DNA of 64,000 nt from Candidatus Contendibacter sp. (GCA_029624675.1 JARSSP010000003.1:7535-71534); one strand, 5' to 3'; positions 9,597-18,465 are shown, numbered from the stretch's first letter. Notes: generated by a model not told the origin, from the letters alone. Made by a program: numbers and translations.

Positions 9597-11227
9597 GGTG
9601 GCTCGGCGGGCTTTGGCGGTGTCCGGCTTTTGGCGAGCGCGGCTTCGTAGAACAACAAAGCCGACGTCGACATATTGCCGGTATTCACGTTGATGATGGA
9701 GCGGGCAATGTTTTCCCGATTGACATCCAGCCAAAAACCTTGGCGGCAATCCCTGGCGAGAATAGCGGCGGCGGCGGCCATCCGCGTTGCGCCGTCGAAG
9801 CCAGGGTCGATACGGTGCAAATACGCTTGCGACAAAGCCCGTAATATCTTGGCGTGGCCTGGGTGTTCCCAGGACATGGGGAGACCTGCGGAACCTTCCA
9901 GCGTCGGTACCCGGAAAGTCACGCGATGGATGTTGCCGAAGACATCCGGCGCCGGGCTCCAGCGACTGGCAAGATGCCGAACTGCGGCGGCGGCCAGGGC
10001 GGTGAAGGTTTCGGTCTGGTCTTTGAGGATCAGCGGCAGGAGCAGGCAGGCTTGTAAGTTGGTGGCGGTGTCGGCCAAGTCGATGGGGGCGTCGGCGGAA
10101 AAATCGGCGGCCCAACCCACCGAGCCGTCCTCGCCGCGCCGCGCGCTGGCGGTGATCAGTTCGCCGTAGCGGGCGGCGGCGGCCAAAATATCGTCCTGTA
10201 AAGCGGGGTCGCCGTCGAAGTAGGCATCGAGCAGACCGGCGAACGCCATGGAGGAAAAGAAAGGTACCGATAGCGCCGCCGTGGGTTTGCCAATAAAGCT
10301 TTCGGAACGGTAGCGATAAATCGGCCAGCCACCGTCCGGGTTTTGGTTGACCAGCACGAAGCGCGTCAAACCCGAGAGGGTTTCCAGCAGCATTGGGCGT
10401 TCAGGTAGCGATTGGGTTTTACGCCAAGCGGCTTCCTGTACCAAAACGCTGACCAACTCGGCACTGGAAAACACCGTCGGGCGCTCCGCGCCGGGATAAT
10501 CGTCGTCGTTTTCCAGTAATAGCGCGCCGGCGTCTCCATAGGCGTCGTCAGCCAACAGATGCTCAAGGTAAGTATCGATCCAAGGTCCGGCCGCCTTTCT
10601 GAACGCCTGGATGCTCTCCGGCGCAAGCTCTGAAAAAAGTCTGGTTACATCCCCTGCCAGCGTATAGGCATCCAAGAAAGGGGTCGTCGCGGAAAACGTG
10701 CCCGTATAGTCCAGCTTGGGTATTTCACCCGGCTCCAAACGGAAGAATGGCGTGACAAAAGGTAGACCACTGCTTGCCGCCGCCTGCAACAACACAGGCC
10801 AAGCCTCCACCGCCATCCGCAACGCCACCATAGTGTCTACGCCAGCGCCCGTCGCGGTCGGCTTGACCTCGCGCACGAAATCCACCGGCACCGAGGCCGG
10901 GGCGGAAAAGGGGAATTCGTCCGGGCGGTAGTCGTCGAGATACAGCTTGGGTTTCAGCCGTAGCAAGCCATCGTCCCGACGCTCCAGCAGCCGCAGATCG
11001 TTGGCGATGCGGCGCAATTCCTCGCGGGTCTTGAAGCTCGGCAGGTCTTCCAGGGCGTTGATGACATCGAATTCCTCGATGCGGCCCGGCTCGATCTCGT
11101 CGGCCAGTTCCAGCAAGCGAAGATAGGCTTTCAGGCGGAATTCCACCTCGCGCACGTTGCCGGGGCCACCGAACACCACGGCGGCGGCGAGCAGCCGGTC
11201 TTGCAGGGATAAGCGTTTCCCAGCCAT
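9593..11227 (-). CDS. Alpha/alpha-toroid (terpenoid-cyclase-like) protein of unknown function
   Basis: The 544-residue product begins with a helical, winged-helix-like stretch (MAGKRLSLQDRLLAAAVVFGG, then REELRRIANDLRLLERRDDG). The larger part, from about residue 130, has an all-helical look with repeats typical of six-barrel toroids: LVNQNPDGGWPIYRYRS matches a QW-type turn, with WAADFSADAPIDLADTATNLQ and NTGNMSTSALLFYEAALA later. No DXDD catalytic motif of squalene-hopene cyclases is seen, so it may be a binding scaffold rather than a cyclase. It lies 3 bp after the P-loop gene and overlaps the ATP-grasp gene. I do not recognise the family. Confidence 0.6.
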   Translation of the reverse strand: MAGKRLSLQDRLLAAAVVFGGPGNVREVEFRLKAYLRLLELADEIEPGRIEEFDVINALEDLPSFKTREELRRIANDLRLLERRDDGLLRLKPKLYLDDYRPDEFPFSAPASVPVDFVREVKPTATGAGVDTMVALRMAVEAWPVLLQAAASSGLPFVTPFFRLEPGEIPKLDYTGTFSATTPFLDAYTLAGDVTRLFSELAPESIQAFRKAAGPWIDTYLEHLLADDAYGDAGALLLENDDDYPGAERPTVFSSAELVSVLVQEAAWRKTQSLPERPMLLETLSGLTRFVLVNQNPDGGWPIYRYRSESFIGKPTAALSVPFFSSMAFAGLLDAYFDGDPALQDDILAAAARYGELITASARRGEDGSVGWAADFSADAPIDLADTATNLQACLLLPLILKDQTETFTALAAAAVRHLASRWSPAPDVFGNIHRVTFRVPTLEGSAGLPMSWEHPGHAKILRALSQAYLHRIDPGFDGATRMAAAAAILARDCRQGFWLDVNRENIARSIINVNTGNMSTSALLFYEAALAKSRTPPKPAEPP

Positions 11228-11230
11228 GGC

Positions 11231-12277
11231 TCAAGCTCCAAAACCGATCCGCAGGCGCGTGTAGGTGCCGGGCAGATAGGGGCCGGGAAAGCGGTCGTAA
11301 TAGGAGCCGTCCTCGCTGACCTCAGGCGTACCCATCGCCGACACCAAGCCGGGCGAGCGCGCCAGCGGCTCGACCACTTCGAGGCGAAAAGCCTCGTCGG
11401 ACATCTGGTCGAAACCGAGATCACTTTTCAGGGTTCCTTCCGCCATGGGCCGGATTGCCGGCCAACCACCGCCATCGTGAACCATGCCACGCAAATACAC
11501 GACAAACTCCTGGTAGAAGCGCCGTTGCGCCTCGGACATGCCCTGGGGCGCGTGTTCGTTCAGCCACGCCTTGGCCTCGCGCTCGCCGATCACCCCTTCC
11601 TGATCCACCGGCTCCAGATGCCCGGCCATTTGCAATAGCGCCTTGAGCACGTCGCGGAAATTGGCCGAAGTCACCGTCCAATCCGGTACCAGGGCGGCTT
11701 CGAGTTCCGGGGCGATGAAATGCTCCCGGTCGGTGCCGGTTGAGTCTTCGGGTAAAATTCCCTGGATTCGTTTGACCCGCTGCCACATCGCAAGATTGAA
11801 AAACGCGGGGTTGAGCGGTTCCATCGGCACGTAGGCTAGCGCCGTCTCGCCGCCCATCGCTTGACGGAAACCGGCGGATTTCAGGGTGAAATCGCCGAGC
11901 AGGATCAGGGTCATCCCGCCCTTGGCGTGAGCCTTCTCCACCAGATCAAGGGTTTGCCGAAAACGCTTGGGATTGGCCTTGATGTCCCATTCGTCGATCA
12001 TCGCGAACGGGCCGCCGAGGTCGCCGGGCTGGATGCGCCCGCAGATCAGGGGGCGGTTGTTTTGTTGCCCCAGCGCGTTCACCACCATGTTGATCAAAAA
12101 GGTCTTGCCGCTGCCCAGGATGTCCGACACCACGATGACGCGCGGATCCTTGGCCTGGACCCGCTCCACCACAAACGCGCGCGAGTCGTTGCGGTTGGCG
12201 AACAGGGCCGGGAAATTGTAGGCGTCGGTATGCGCGAACAAGGTTTCGGCATACTGGACGATCTCTCGCTTCTTCAT
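11231..12277 (-). CDS. P-loop NTPase with intact Walker motifs
   Basis: A 348-residue predicted ATPase. Walker A is VSDILGSGKTFLIN near residue 55, and GGPFAMIDEWD looks like Walker B. MTLILLGDFTLKSAGFR could be the sensor strand. The C-terminal half (about residues 200-348) contains EAQRRFYQEFVVYLRGMVHDGG and PGPYLPGTYTRLRIGFGA, and has no match I can name. MKKREIVQY is taken as the start because its ATG overlaps the upstream stop (ATGA) and Walker A then sits at a normal distance. It is probably the active partner of the upstream P-loop protein, whose Walker lysine is missing. Confidence 0.7.
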   Translation of the reverse strand: MKKREIVQYAETLFAHTDAYNFPALFANRNDSRAFVVERVQAKDPRVIVVSDILGSGKTFLINMVVNALGQQNNRPLICGRIQPGDLGGPFAMIDEWDIKANPKRFRQTLDLVEKAHAKGGMTLILLGDFTLKSAGFRQAMGGETALAYVPMEPLNPAFFNLAMWQRVKRIQGILPEDSTGTDREHFIAPELEAALVPDWTVTSANFRDVLKALLQMAGHLEPVDQEGVIGEREAKAWLNEHAPQGMSEAQRRFYQEFVVYLRGMVHDGGGWPAIRPMAEGTLKSDLGFDQMSDEAFRLEVVEPLARSPGLVSAMGTPEVSEDGSYYDRFPGPYLPGTYTRLRIGFGA

Positions 12278-13290
12278 GGTTTGACTTCGGGGGTAAGCTG
12301 GTAGGGAATCTTGCCGCGCGGGATGGCGGCCAAAACATCGAGCATCTTGTCCTTCAGGTGGCGGCTCATGCACGCCAACGGCTGGTTATCTTCCCACACC
12401 AAGGCGACGAATTCATCGGACAGGGCGTTGAGCAGGGAATAGGACTGTCCGCCCATGGCCGGACGGAAATGATGATTGAGGATGGAAAACACCTCGCCGG
12501 TGTTGAACGAGCGAATCTCGAACTCGTTGAAATTCACCGCCCACACCGTTCGCGCCAGATTGGCCTGCGACCGGGTCAGGAAATAGGTTTCGCGCAGGGC
12601 CGAAGGCGGAAAATCGTCGCCTTTTTCCTGCTCGTCGAACCATTTCACTTCGCGGAAGGTTTCCAGCACCGCGTCGTCGCCGATGTCGTGGGGGAAGTCG
12701 AAGCAGAGCGCGGTGGAGATGCCCAAATTGGTGTGGAGATGGCGGATCAGTTTCGCCAGTTGGCCTTCGTGGCGGGAAGCGGCTTCGAGCAGCAGTGTTT
12801 CGGCGGCTGGCTCGCCGCGCGACAGGCCGTATTCGAGATCGAACATTTCCCGTTCGTTCGCCATGTCGAAGCAGGCCAGCAACAGTTGCTTGCGGGTGCC
12901 TTTCAGCGCCCGCACCCAGCCTTGCCGGGCGAACTGGCGGAAGATGTCCTCGCGGATCATCCGTTCCAGCTCCTCGTTGAGGTAGTCAGCCTTTGCCAGC
13001 ACCTTGACATCGATGGGCACGAACAGATCGAAGAGCCGATACTCGCTGGCCCGGAGCCGGCGGATCATCTCGTTCAGCAGGGTGGTGGCGCCCTGTCCCG
13101 GCGGCACCAGGACCATGCTGCGGAAACCGCCCAGCACCTGATCGATCAGCCGCCGCATCTCCTCGCCGCCGTCGCGCAGGAACGGCTCCGACGGTGGTTC
13201 GGCCACAGCGCCGCCGAGCAAGGGAAAGTGCGGCGGCAACCGGTGCAGCCGCAGCCAATAGGAATAGTTCTCTTCGCGATCAGTCGTCAC
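12274..13290 (-). CDS. P-loop-like protein with degenerate Walker A
   Basis: A 338-residue protein with a nucleotide-binding fold: SMVLVPPGQGATTLLNEM near residue 75 is in the position of a Walker A motif but has alanine where the invariant lysine should be. DLFVPIDVKVL and STALCFDFPHDIGDD look like the following core strands. The C-terminal part is helical and ends AAIPRGKIPYQLTPEVKP. A GTG at 13290 overlapping the end of the receiver gene is chosen as start (VTTDREENYSYWLRLHRLPP); an upstream in-frame ATG at 13350 would lie inside the receiver gene. It may be a regulatory, non-hydrolysing partner of the next gene product. The family is not recognised. Confidence 0.65.
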   Translation of the reverse strand: MTTDREENYSYWLRLHRLPPHFPLLGGAVAEPPSEPFLRDGGEEMRRLIDQVLGGFRSMVLVPPGQGATTLLNEMIRRLRASEYRLFDLFVPIDVKVLAKADYLNEELERMIREDIFRQFARQGWVRALKGTRKQLLLACFDMANEREMFDLEYGLSRGEPAAETLLLEAASRHEGQLAKLIRHLHTNLGISTALCFDFPHDIGDDAVLETFREVKWFDEQEKGDDFPPSALRETYFLTRSQANLARTVWAVNFNEFEIRSFNTGEVFSILNHHFRPAMGGQSYSLLNALSDEFVALVWEDNQPLACMSRHLKDKMLDVLAAIPRGKIPYQLTPEVKP

Positions 13291-13801
13291 GAGTTTCTCC
13301 TTGTCGTGCGTCTTCTCTATCAAGTGCCGCGTAGGCTTCTTTGATGGCATGGATCAAGTTGTTGGGAAAGCGATCTTCTTCGGGGACTTCATAGCAGTTA
13401 GTTATCAGACAGACTTGTATATCCGGACGGTTGAAGTTGAAGCCACTTTGTGCGGCCTTCCGGTAATTTCCAGCGCTGGTGACGAAGATTTTCTTTCTGA
13501 AATATTTGCCGTATTTTTCAAATAATTCAATGCCTTCAAGTTCGTTTGCATATTTGATCTTGACGTAAGTAATCGAGGGTTTCTCGCCTAACACCAGATC
13601 GATCAGCGCGATGTCGATCAGAGGTTTTCCTTTTTGGCCTGTGTGCTGGTAAACCAATTTATCCATATAATCAGACACTGCTTGGCGCGTTCCAAATCCT
13701 TGGATATTGTCGTCTGGTACAAAACCATAATAGTCACACAAATCAATCAATTGTTGGCGAAATTCATTTTCAGCCTCGATAATGAGAATTCGTCTACTCA
13801 T
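13280..13801 (-). CDS. Degenerate receiver (pseudo-receiver) domain protein
   Basis: A 173-residue single-domain response-regulator relative and close paralogue of the gene at 13923-14492. It keeps the core strands (RRILIIEAEN, IDIALIDLVLG with the acceptor-site aspartate, KKIFVTSAGNYRKAA). The first acidic cluster reads EAEN instead of EDDN, and the position of the conserved lysine-proline reads CLITNCYE instead of CLKTNPYE. Both changes should weaken magnesium binding and phosphorylation. There is no output domain. The two paralogues arose by a tandem duplication whose left-over kinase fragment lies just upstream. It probably acts as a non-phosphorylated or constitutive partner, which is inference. 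Confidence 0.72.
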   Translation of the reverse strand: MSRRILIIEAENEFRQQLIDLCDYYGFVPDDNIQGFGTRQAVSDYMDKLVYQHTGQKGKPLIDIALIDLVLGEKPSITYVKIKYANELEGIELFEKYGKYFRKKIFVTSAGNYRKAAQSGFNFNRPDIQVCLITNCYEVPEEDRFPNNLIHAIKEAYAALDREDARQGETRDD

Positions 13802-13922
13802 CGACTTTACCTCATATCTGCATTAGCAGCCGCATGACGAAACGCGCACTCTGGTTAAATTTGCTGTTATCCGTAGATCTCGCCATGATGAAGTTCACAG
13901 AAGCGCTTGAGCATGTGCAGCC
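13802..13922 (-). pseudogene. Duplicated 3' fragment of the histidine kinase gene
   Basis: On the minus strand this stretch reads LHMLKRFCELHHGEIYG then a stop. It is nearly the same DNA as the last 120 bp of the kinase gene (LHMVKRFCEIHHGEVYENG), including the start region of the following receiver. It starts immediately after the stop of the upstream receiver copy. It marks the junction of a roughly 690-bp tandem duplication that copied the kinase tail plus one receiver. It is not translated as a kinase. Confidence 0.85.
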
Positions 13923-14492
13923 TTAAGACTCACCATGAGCTTCCCCTTGTCCAGCGTCTTCCTCATCGAGTGCTGCGTAGGCGTTTTTGATAGCTCGGAT
14001 CAAGTTGTTGGGAAAGCGCTCCTCTTCGGTGGCTTCGTAAGGGTTGGTTTTGAGGCAGACTTGTATATCAAGACGGTTTAAGCCTTTTTCTGCTATATCA
14101 GGACGGTTGAAGTTGAAGCCTTTTTCTGCGGCTTTCCGGTAATTTCCAGCGCTGGTGACGAAGATTTTCTTTCTGAAAAATTCACCATATTTTTCAAACA
14201 ATTCAATGCCTTCTAGTTCGTTTGCACGTTTGATCTTGGTGTAAGCAATCGAGGGTTTCTCGTTTAATACCAGATCGATCAACGCGATATCGATCAGATA
14301 TTTTTTTTCTTCGCTCTCCTGTCGAGCAATTAACTTATCCATATAATCTGTTACTTCTTTGCGCGCCTTACACCCCTGCAATTCATCGCTTTTGGCGAGA
14401 CCATAATAATTATGGGTCTCACCAACGGGCTTTTTAAGCAGCTCTTGAAGAAGATCATTGTCATCCTCAATGAGGAGAATTCGTCTACTCAT
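13923..14492 (-). CDS. Single-domain response regulator (receiver)
   Basis: A 189-residue receiver-domain protein directly downstream of, and overlapping by 8 bp, the histidine kinase gene. The acidic pocket is intact (ILLIEDDNDLL), the acceptor aspartate is in LIDIALIDLVLNEK, the Thr/Ser switch is in FVTSAGNYRKAA, and CLKTNPYE supplies the conserved lysine and proline. It is longer than its paralogue because of a short in-frame tandem repeat around NRPDIAEKGLNRLDI. There is no DNA-binding or enzymatic output domain, so it must act through protein contact, plausibly with the P-loop proteins downstream. The cognate kinase is very likely its neighbour. Confidence 0.8.
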   Translation of the reverse strand: MSRRILLIEDDNDLLQELLKKPVGETHNYYGLAKSDELQGCKARKEVTDYMDKLIARQESEEKKYLIDIALIDLVLNEKPSIAYTKIKRANELEGIELFEKYGEFFRKKIFVTSAGNYRKAAEKGFNFNRPDIAEKGLNRLDIQVCLKTNPYEATEEERFPNNLIRAIKNAYAALDEEDAGQGEAHGES

Positions 14493-15735
14493 CGGCTGTA
14501 CCTCTTATTTGCATTGGCAACCGCATCACGAAATGTGCGCCTTGGTTGAATTTGCCATTTTCGTAGACCTCGCCATGATGGATTTCACAGAAGCGCTTGA
14601 CCATGTGCAACCCCAAACCCTTGCCACCTAATCGGCCGGTGATAAAAGGTTCGAAAATTGACAGCTTGTCGCTATCCTCCACGCCAGGACCGTTGTCTTG
14701 GCAACTGATTTCCAGCATGACATGTCCAAGAGGTAGCTTGCGGAGCTGAACATTCAGCGTGATGGTGGGGTTGGGCTGTTGCCCTATCCAGTATTTTGCA
14801 TTCCCGATCAGTTCTTCCACGCAGTGCTGTAACCCTTTGAGATCGACTTGGATAGCACCACGCAACCCAGCTCGGGGGTTGAACGTCACCCCGTTGCTTT
14901 TGGCCAAATTCCGCAAAGCTTCGACAATTTCCGTAAGCTGATATTCTCGCCGCTCCAAAGCCTGCACGGTGCGCCCTTCCAACATCGCCAGCCTGTCCTG
15001 CAAATCGTTCACGGCGGCATGGAGCTTGTCGAACACATTCGAGTCCCAGCGCTCCGGCGTGCTGGCTCGATGCCGGTCTACGATGCCTTTGAGAAAACCG
15101 ATTGTTGTATTGAGCTTATGCTGGGTAATGGAGAGCAATTCTTGCCAAGCCTGCGCCTGCGCCAAGCGCCTTTCCATGCCGGCAACCGTTTTGAGTTCGT
15201 ATTCGTACCGCTCTAGCTCCCGCTTGAATCGGGCATTCTCGCGCTTTTCCGTTTGAAGAATTTCGCGCGTTCGGGCGAGTTCTTGTTGAACAGTGCCGAA
15301 AAATTGCTCGTAAATGGCAGAGTGTTGGCGAGCAAATGCTTCCAACTCCGATTTTGTATAGCACATCAGCCGTGCGCCATGTTCGGCTTGCAACGGGGGC
15401 AGCCAGTCCGGGACAGGTTGCTCGTCCAGGGATAGGCCCAGCAACGAAATCAGTTCCGCGTCGCCGAGGGGCAGGGTATGGCCCAAGACGCCGCGCAGAG
15501 TGCTGCGGAGATCGGCATCAACTTTCGCCAGCATCGATGGGATTTGGTCTTTGGCGGCCGGATCTTCCAGCAGAAACACCGCAAGGATGTGGCCGATCTC
15601 GCTCTCGTTCGCCAGCCGCAGCGGTAGGCGCGAAACCGCCGGGAAGGGCTGGTCAAGCTGGCTAGTCGGCTTCGTCTGCCCGCCCCAAGCCTCGACGAGC
15701 CGCGCCCATAGTTCGATAGGATTGATGGTGGACAT
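14485..15735 (-). CDS. Soluble sensor histidine kinase
   Basis: The 416-residue kinase lacks transmembrane segments. The N-terminal 170 residues (STINPIELWARLVEAWGG, ESEIGHILAVFLLEDPAAKD) form an unrecognised input region. A coiled coil (REILQTEKRENARFKREL) and a dimerisation helix with the probable phospho-histidine in LSITQHKLNTTIGFL near residue 210 follow. The HATPase domain has the N box VEELIGNAKYW, G1 DNGPGVED and G2 GGKGLGLHMVKRF. The ATG at 15735 (MSTINPIELW) is chosen over upstream in-frame starts, which run toward the divergent gene. It heads the nine-gene leftward operon and overlaps the first receiver gene. A cytosolic signal is implied. Confidence 0.82.
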   Translation of the reverse strand: MSTINPIELWARLVEAWGGQTKPTSQLDQPFPAVSRLPLRLANESEIGHILAVFLLEDPAAKDQIPSMLAKVDADLRSTLRGVLGHTLPLGDAELISLLGLSLDEQPVPDWLPPLQAEHGARLMCYTKSELEAFARQHSAIYEQFFGTVQQELARTREILQTEKRENARFKRELERYEYELKTVAGMERRLAQAQAWQELLSITQHKLNTTIGFLKGIVDRHRASTPERWDSNVFDKLHAAVNDLQDRLAMLEGRTVQALERREYQLTEIVEALRNLAKSNGVTFNPRAGLRGAIQVDLKGLQHCVEELIGNAKYWIGQQPNPTITLNVQLRKLPLGHVMLEISCQDNGPGVEDSDKLSIFEPFITGRLGGKGLGLHMVKRFCEIHHGEVYENGKFNQGAHFVMRLPMQIRGTADE

Positions 15736-15849
15736 GATGAAAAGCAATTTTCTATGAAGTTGATATTTCAGAGGAACCAACATATCATTTTCACTACACC
15801 CAATGCAATCTTCAAATTGTTTCTGATGCCTAATTTGCAAGGAGTTTTT

Positions 15850-18462
15850 ATGCGTTCAATCATATCAGAGATGTACAGCCAAGATTTTGAGGAGGCTGTA
15901 AAAGAGGATAAAGAATCTGATTTGAATGCTTCCTTGGTTATCAAAAAGCTTGAAGAAATTGAATCTTCTAGAAAAAACTCCCCAGCTTCCACAATAAAGG
16001 ATGTAATCAATAAAATATCAGCTCTAGATTTTAATAAGCTATTTTATCATCTCAATAAAGAAAGTAGTGTAATCAATCGCTGTTATAGGCGTATCCAAAG
16101 AAATAAATGCGCATTTTGTGAGCAGCGAATCAATTCTAATGGCCAATTTTATCATAAATTTAACCCCGCCTTTTTAAGTTTTAATGGAAATATATCTTTC
16201 TATCAGGAGGAACTATCCAAGATTGCGGTTCCTTGTAAAAATATCGACGCACTTTGTCTGATTTGCCATGACTGTCATAGAGCGAGTCGATTTCTTTATG
16301 TTTACTCAAAGCCTGAAGAAAAATCGGATGATAAATTTAGGATTTTTTTTAATCCATTAAAAACGGATTTTGAAATATTGGATATATTTCGCATTCTTGA
16401 CAAAGGCCAAATTACCGAGATACCTATCAGTGACTTGGAAGATAAAAACCCTAGACCTTTTCAAAGACACTGGGCACCCATACATGAAATGAATCTCAAC
16501 CGTCCTTATTTAGTTGAGCAACGCAAAAAAATCCACAAAAAAACTCTCGAGCAGATCGGCTATTTAAAAAACCTCAAAAAAACTAGCGGACTCGATGCTG
16601 AAATACATAGCAAGGTACACGATATTTTTTCAATTGACTCATCCTATACATTGGCAAGTTACTCCGCCTTGAAAGATATATTTGGCAAGGCTAAGGCTGG
16701 ATTAGGAACTCATCAGGATGGAAGCTACCAGATTGATGATTTTATCCGCGCTTACGAATATCTTGAAGAAGTCAAATGCTACCCAAAGTTAGCGGAAGAC
16801 TCTTGGCGGCCTGAATTGGTTACCAAGGTCCATCTACAAGAATCATATAATATTCAACTTGCACTCGATGACCTGCGACAGAATTTTATCCGGTGGCTAG
16901 ATGAGGTGCCATTGCAATCCCAGGATTATCTACCACCTTATCACCCACCACTTCCCATGCGCCCGCCGCGCTTCATACGCAGCTTCTCGATAGCGAATTA
17001 TCGGGGGCTGACAACGCAAGAAATCCACCTCGATCCGCCTCGCTCGACAAGCAAGAACCAAGACACTGCCCAAGCGGCGGTTCCCGTCCCTGACGCGGCG
17101 TTTCTGGCGGATAACGCGGCGGGCAAGACCCGATTATTGCAGGCTCTGGTTTGGGCCTTGGCTGGGGATGAAGATATCAAGATATTCCGCAAGCGAGTGC
17201 CCGAACGTTACCACCCCAAGGGAACCACCATCACCATCAATTTTTTCGACCGTCCCAAGACCGAGCAACTGTTAGTCAAATTTCCCGATGATTTTCCGAA
17301 CACAGGTCAATATACGCGGAAACTTGGCGGGAAAGATTATCGGCCTCGCATCCCGGTACTCGCCTTTGGTTCCAATCGCGCGCCGGCCACCGAACCCGAA
17401 CCCGAACCCGAACCCGAACCCGAGTCCCGTAAGAATTCTTCGCCACCGAAAGAGTATTTTATCGAATGCGCCATGACCCTGTTTAGAAGAGATAGTCATG
17501 TGCCACATCCGCTGCACCATCTGCCCTTCGAGAAATTCGAGTGGTTCAAGCCGAATGAACAGGGTTCACAGGATGACCTGAAAGTCCGGGCAATCCGTTG
17601 GTTATTGGATGGGCTTTGTCCGCCAGAAGCCAGGGAAGCGAACACCAGGAAAGTGCGTTTCGAGCCGCTGAAAACCAATCAAGATCAATCACATAATCAG
17701 CCAAGAGCTAAATTGGAACTGGGCGGTGGCGACCAGCCTGTTCCATTCGAGAACTGGAGCGAAGGCTTCCAAACCGTCTACACGCTGGCGCTCGCGGTGA
17801 TCTTCGACATGATGGCGGAAGATTCCGGGGCGCCGGCCGGCGCCGGCCTGCAAACCACCATGTCGGGCATCGTGCTGATCGACGAGTTCGACGCTCATTT
17901 GCACCCTCGCTGGCGCGTGAACATCCTCAAGCAGATGAAAGCGGTATTTCCGAATGTGCAATTCATCTTTACCACCCATGATCCGGTGATACTACGCGGG
18001 ATGCCGACGTCTAATGTATTCCGCTTGCCAGCTCCAAAAAATGGCAAAGTCACTCCGACCAACCTGAAGGAAGCCACGTACCTGACCGGTTTCGAGATTG
18101 ATGATCTACTGATCTCGGAACTCTTCAACATGGACATCCTGCGCGACGAGGAAGAGGCTGAATACTATGAACGGTACTTGGACCTCTTGCTGAAAAAGGC
18201 TCATGCGGACCGGGCAGCCGGAAAACCGGAAAAGGCCGAAAAACATCCCGAATTGAGTAATGAAGAAAAAACGGAACTCGACTTTCTCCGTCGCCGCTGT
18301 GGTGGAGGTTACGCAGGTCTGGGACATCCACGAGATAAATTGATCTTGCCGGTGATCGATACTATCTATGCCGAGTATTTGAACAATGAACCATCCAGGG
18401 ACGAAACAAATGAATACATTGATACTGTAAAAAAGTTGCTGGTCGAGATTTGGAACCGTTAA
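15850..18462 (+). CDS. Septu-like (PtuA-type) ATPase with N-terminal HNH-like zinc module
   Basis: The 870-residue protein pairs two parts. Residues about 75-165 hold a CX2C pair (KCAFCEQRI) and a second one (CLICHDCHRAS) with a histidine in YHKFNPAF, the layout of an HNH finger with altered catalytic positions. From about residue 375 there is an OLD/ABC-type ATPase: FSIANYRGLTTQEI, Walker A FLADNAAGKTRLLQAL, Walker B GIVLIDEFDAHLHPRW, and the H-loop FIFTTHDPVILRG. An EPEPEPEPEP linker sits near residue 515. Start 15850 has AAGGAG six bases upstream. The HNH gene follows after 3 bp. ATPase plus HNH pairs are the Septu (PtuAB) design, so an antiphage role is likely; the N-terminal fusion is atypical. 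The 5' half is AT-rich. Confidence 0.75.
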   Translation: MRSIISEMYSQDFEEAVKEDKESDLNASLVIKKLEEIESSRKNSPASTIKDVINKISALDFNKLFYHLNKESSVINRCYRRIQRNKCAFCEQRINSNGQFYHKFNPAFLSFNGNISFYQEELSKIAVPCKNIDALCLICHDCHRASRFLYVYSKPEEKSDDKFRIFFNPLKTDFEILDIFRILDKGQITEIPISDLEDKNPRPFQRHWAPIHEMNLNRPYLVEQRKKIHKKTLEQIGYLKNLKKTSGLDAEIHSKVHDIFSIDSSYTLASYSALKDIFGKAKAGLGTHQDGSYQIDDFIRAYEYLEEVKCYPKLAEDSWRPELVTKVHLQESYNIQLALDDLRQNFIRWLDEVPLQSQDYLPPYHPPLPMRPPRFIRSFSIANYRGLTTQEIHLDPPRSTSKNQDTAQAAVPVPDAAFLADNAAGKTRLLQALVWALAGDEDIKIFRKRVPERYHPKGTTITINFFDRPKTEQLLVKFPDDFPNTGQYTRKLGGKDYRPRIPVLAFGSNRAPATEPEPEPEPEPESRKNSSPPKEYFIECAMTLFRRDSHVPHPLHHLPFEKFEWFKPNEQGSQDDLKVRAIRWLLDGLCPPEAREANTRKVRFEPLKTNQDQSHNQPRAKLELGGGDQPVPFENWSEGFQTVYTLALAVIFDMMAEDSGAPAGAGLQTTMSGIVLIDEFDAHLHPRWRVNILKQMKAVFPNVQFIFTTHDPVILRGMPTSNVFRLPAPKNGKVTPTNLKEATYLTGFEIDDLLISELFNMDILRDEEEAEYYERYLDLLLKKAHADRAAGKPEKAEKHPELSNEEKTELDFLRRRCGGGYAGLGHPRDKLILPVIDTIYAEYLNNEPSRDETNEYIDTVKKLLVEIWNR

Positions 18463-18465
18463 ACC

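Noticed and set aside
14485..15840. Longer start for the histidine kinase at 15840
   Set aside because: The extra 35 codons would run to within about 10 bp of the divergent gene and lack any conserved character; MSTINPIELW is more plausible.
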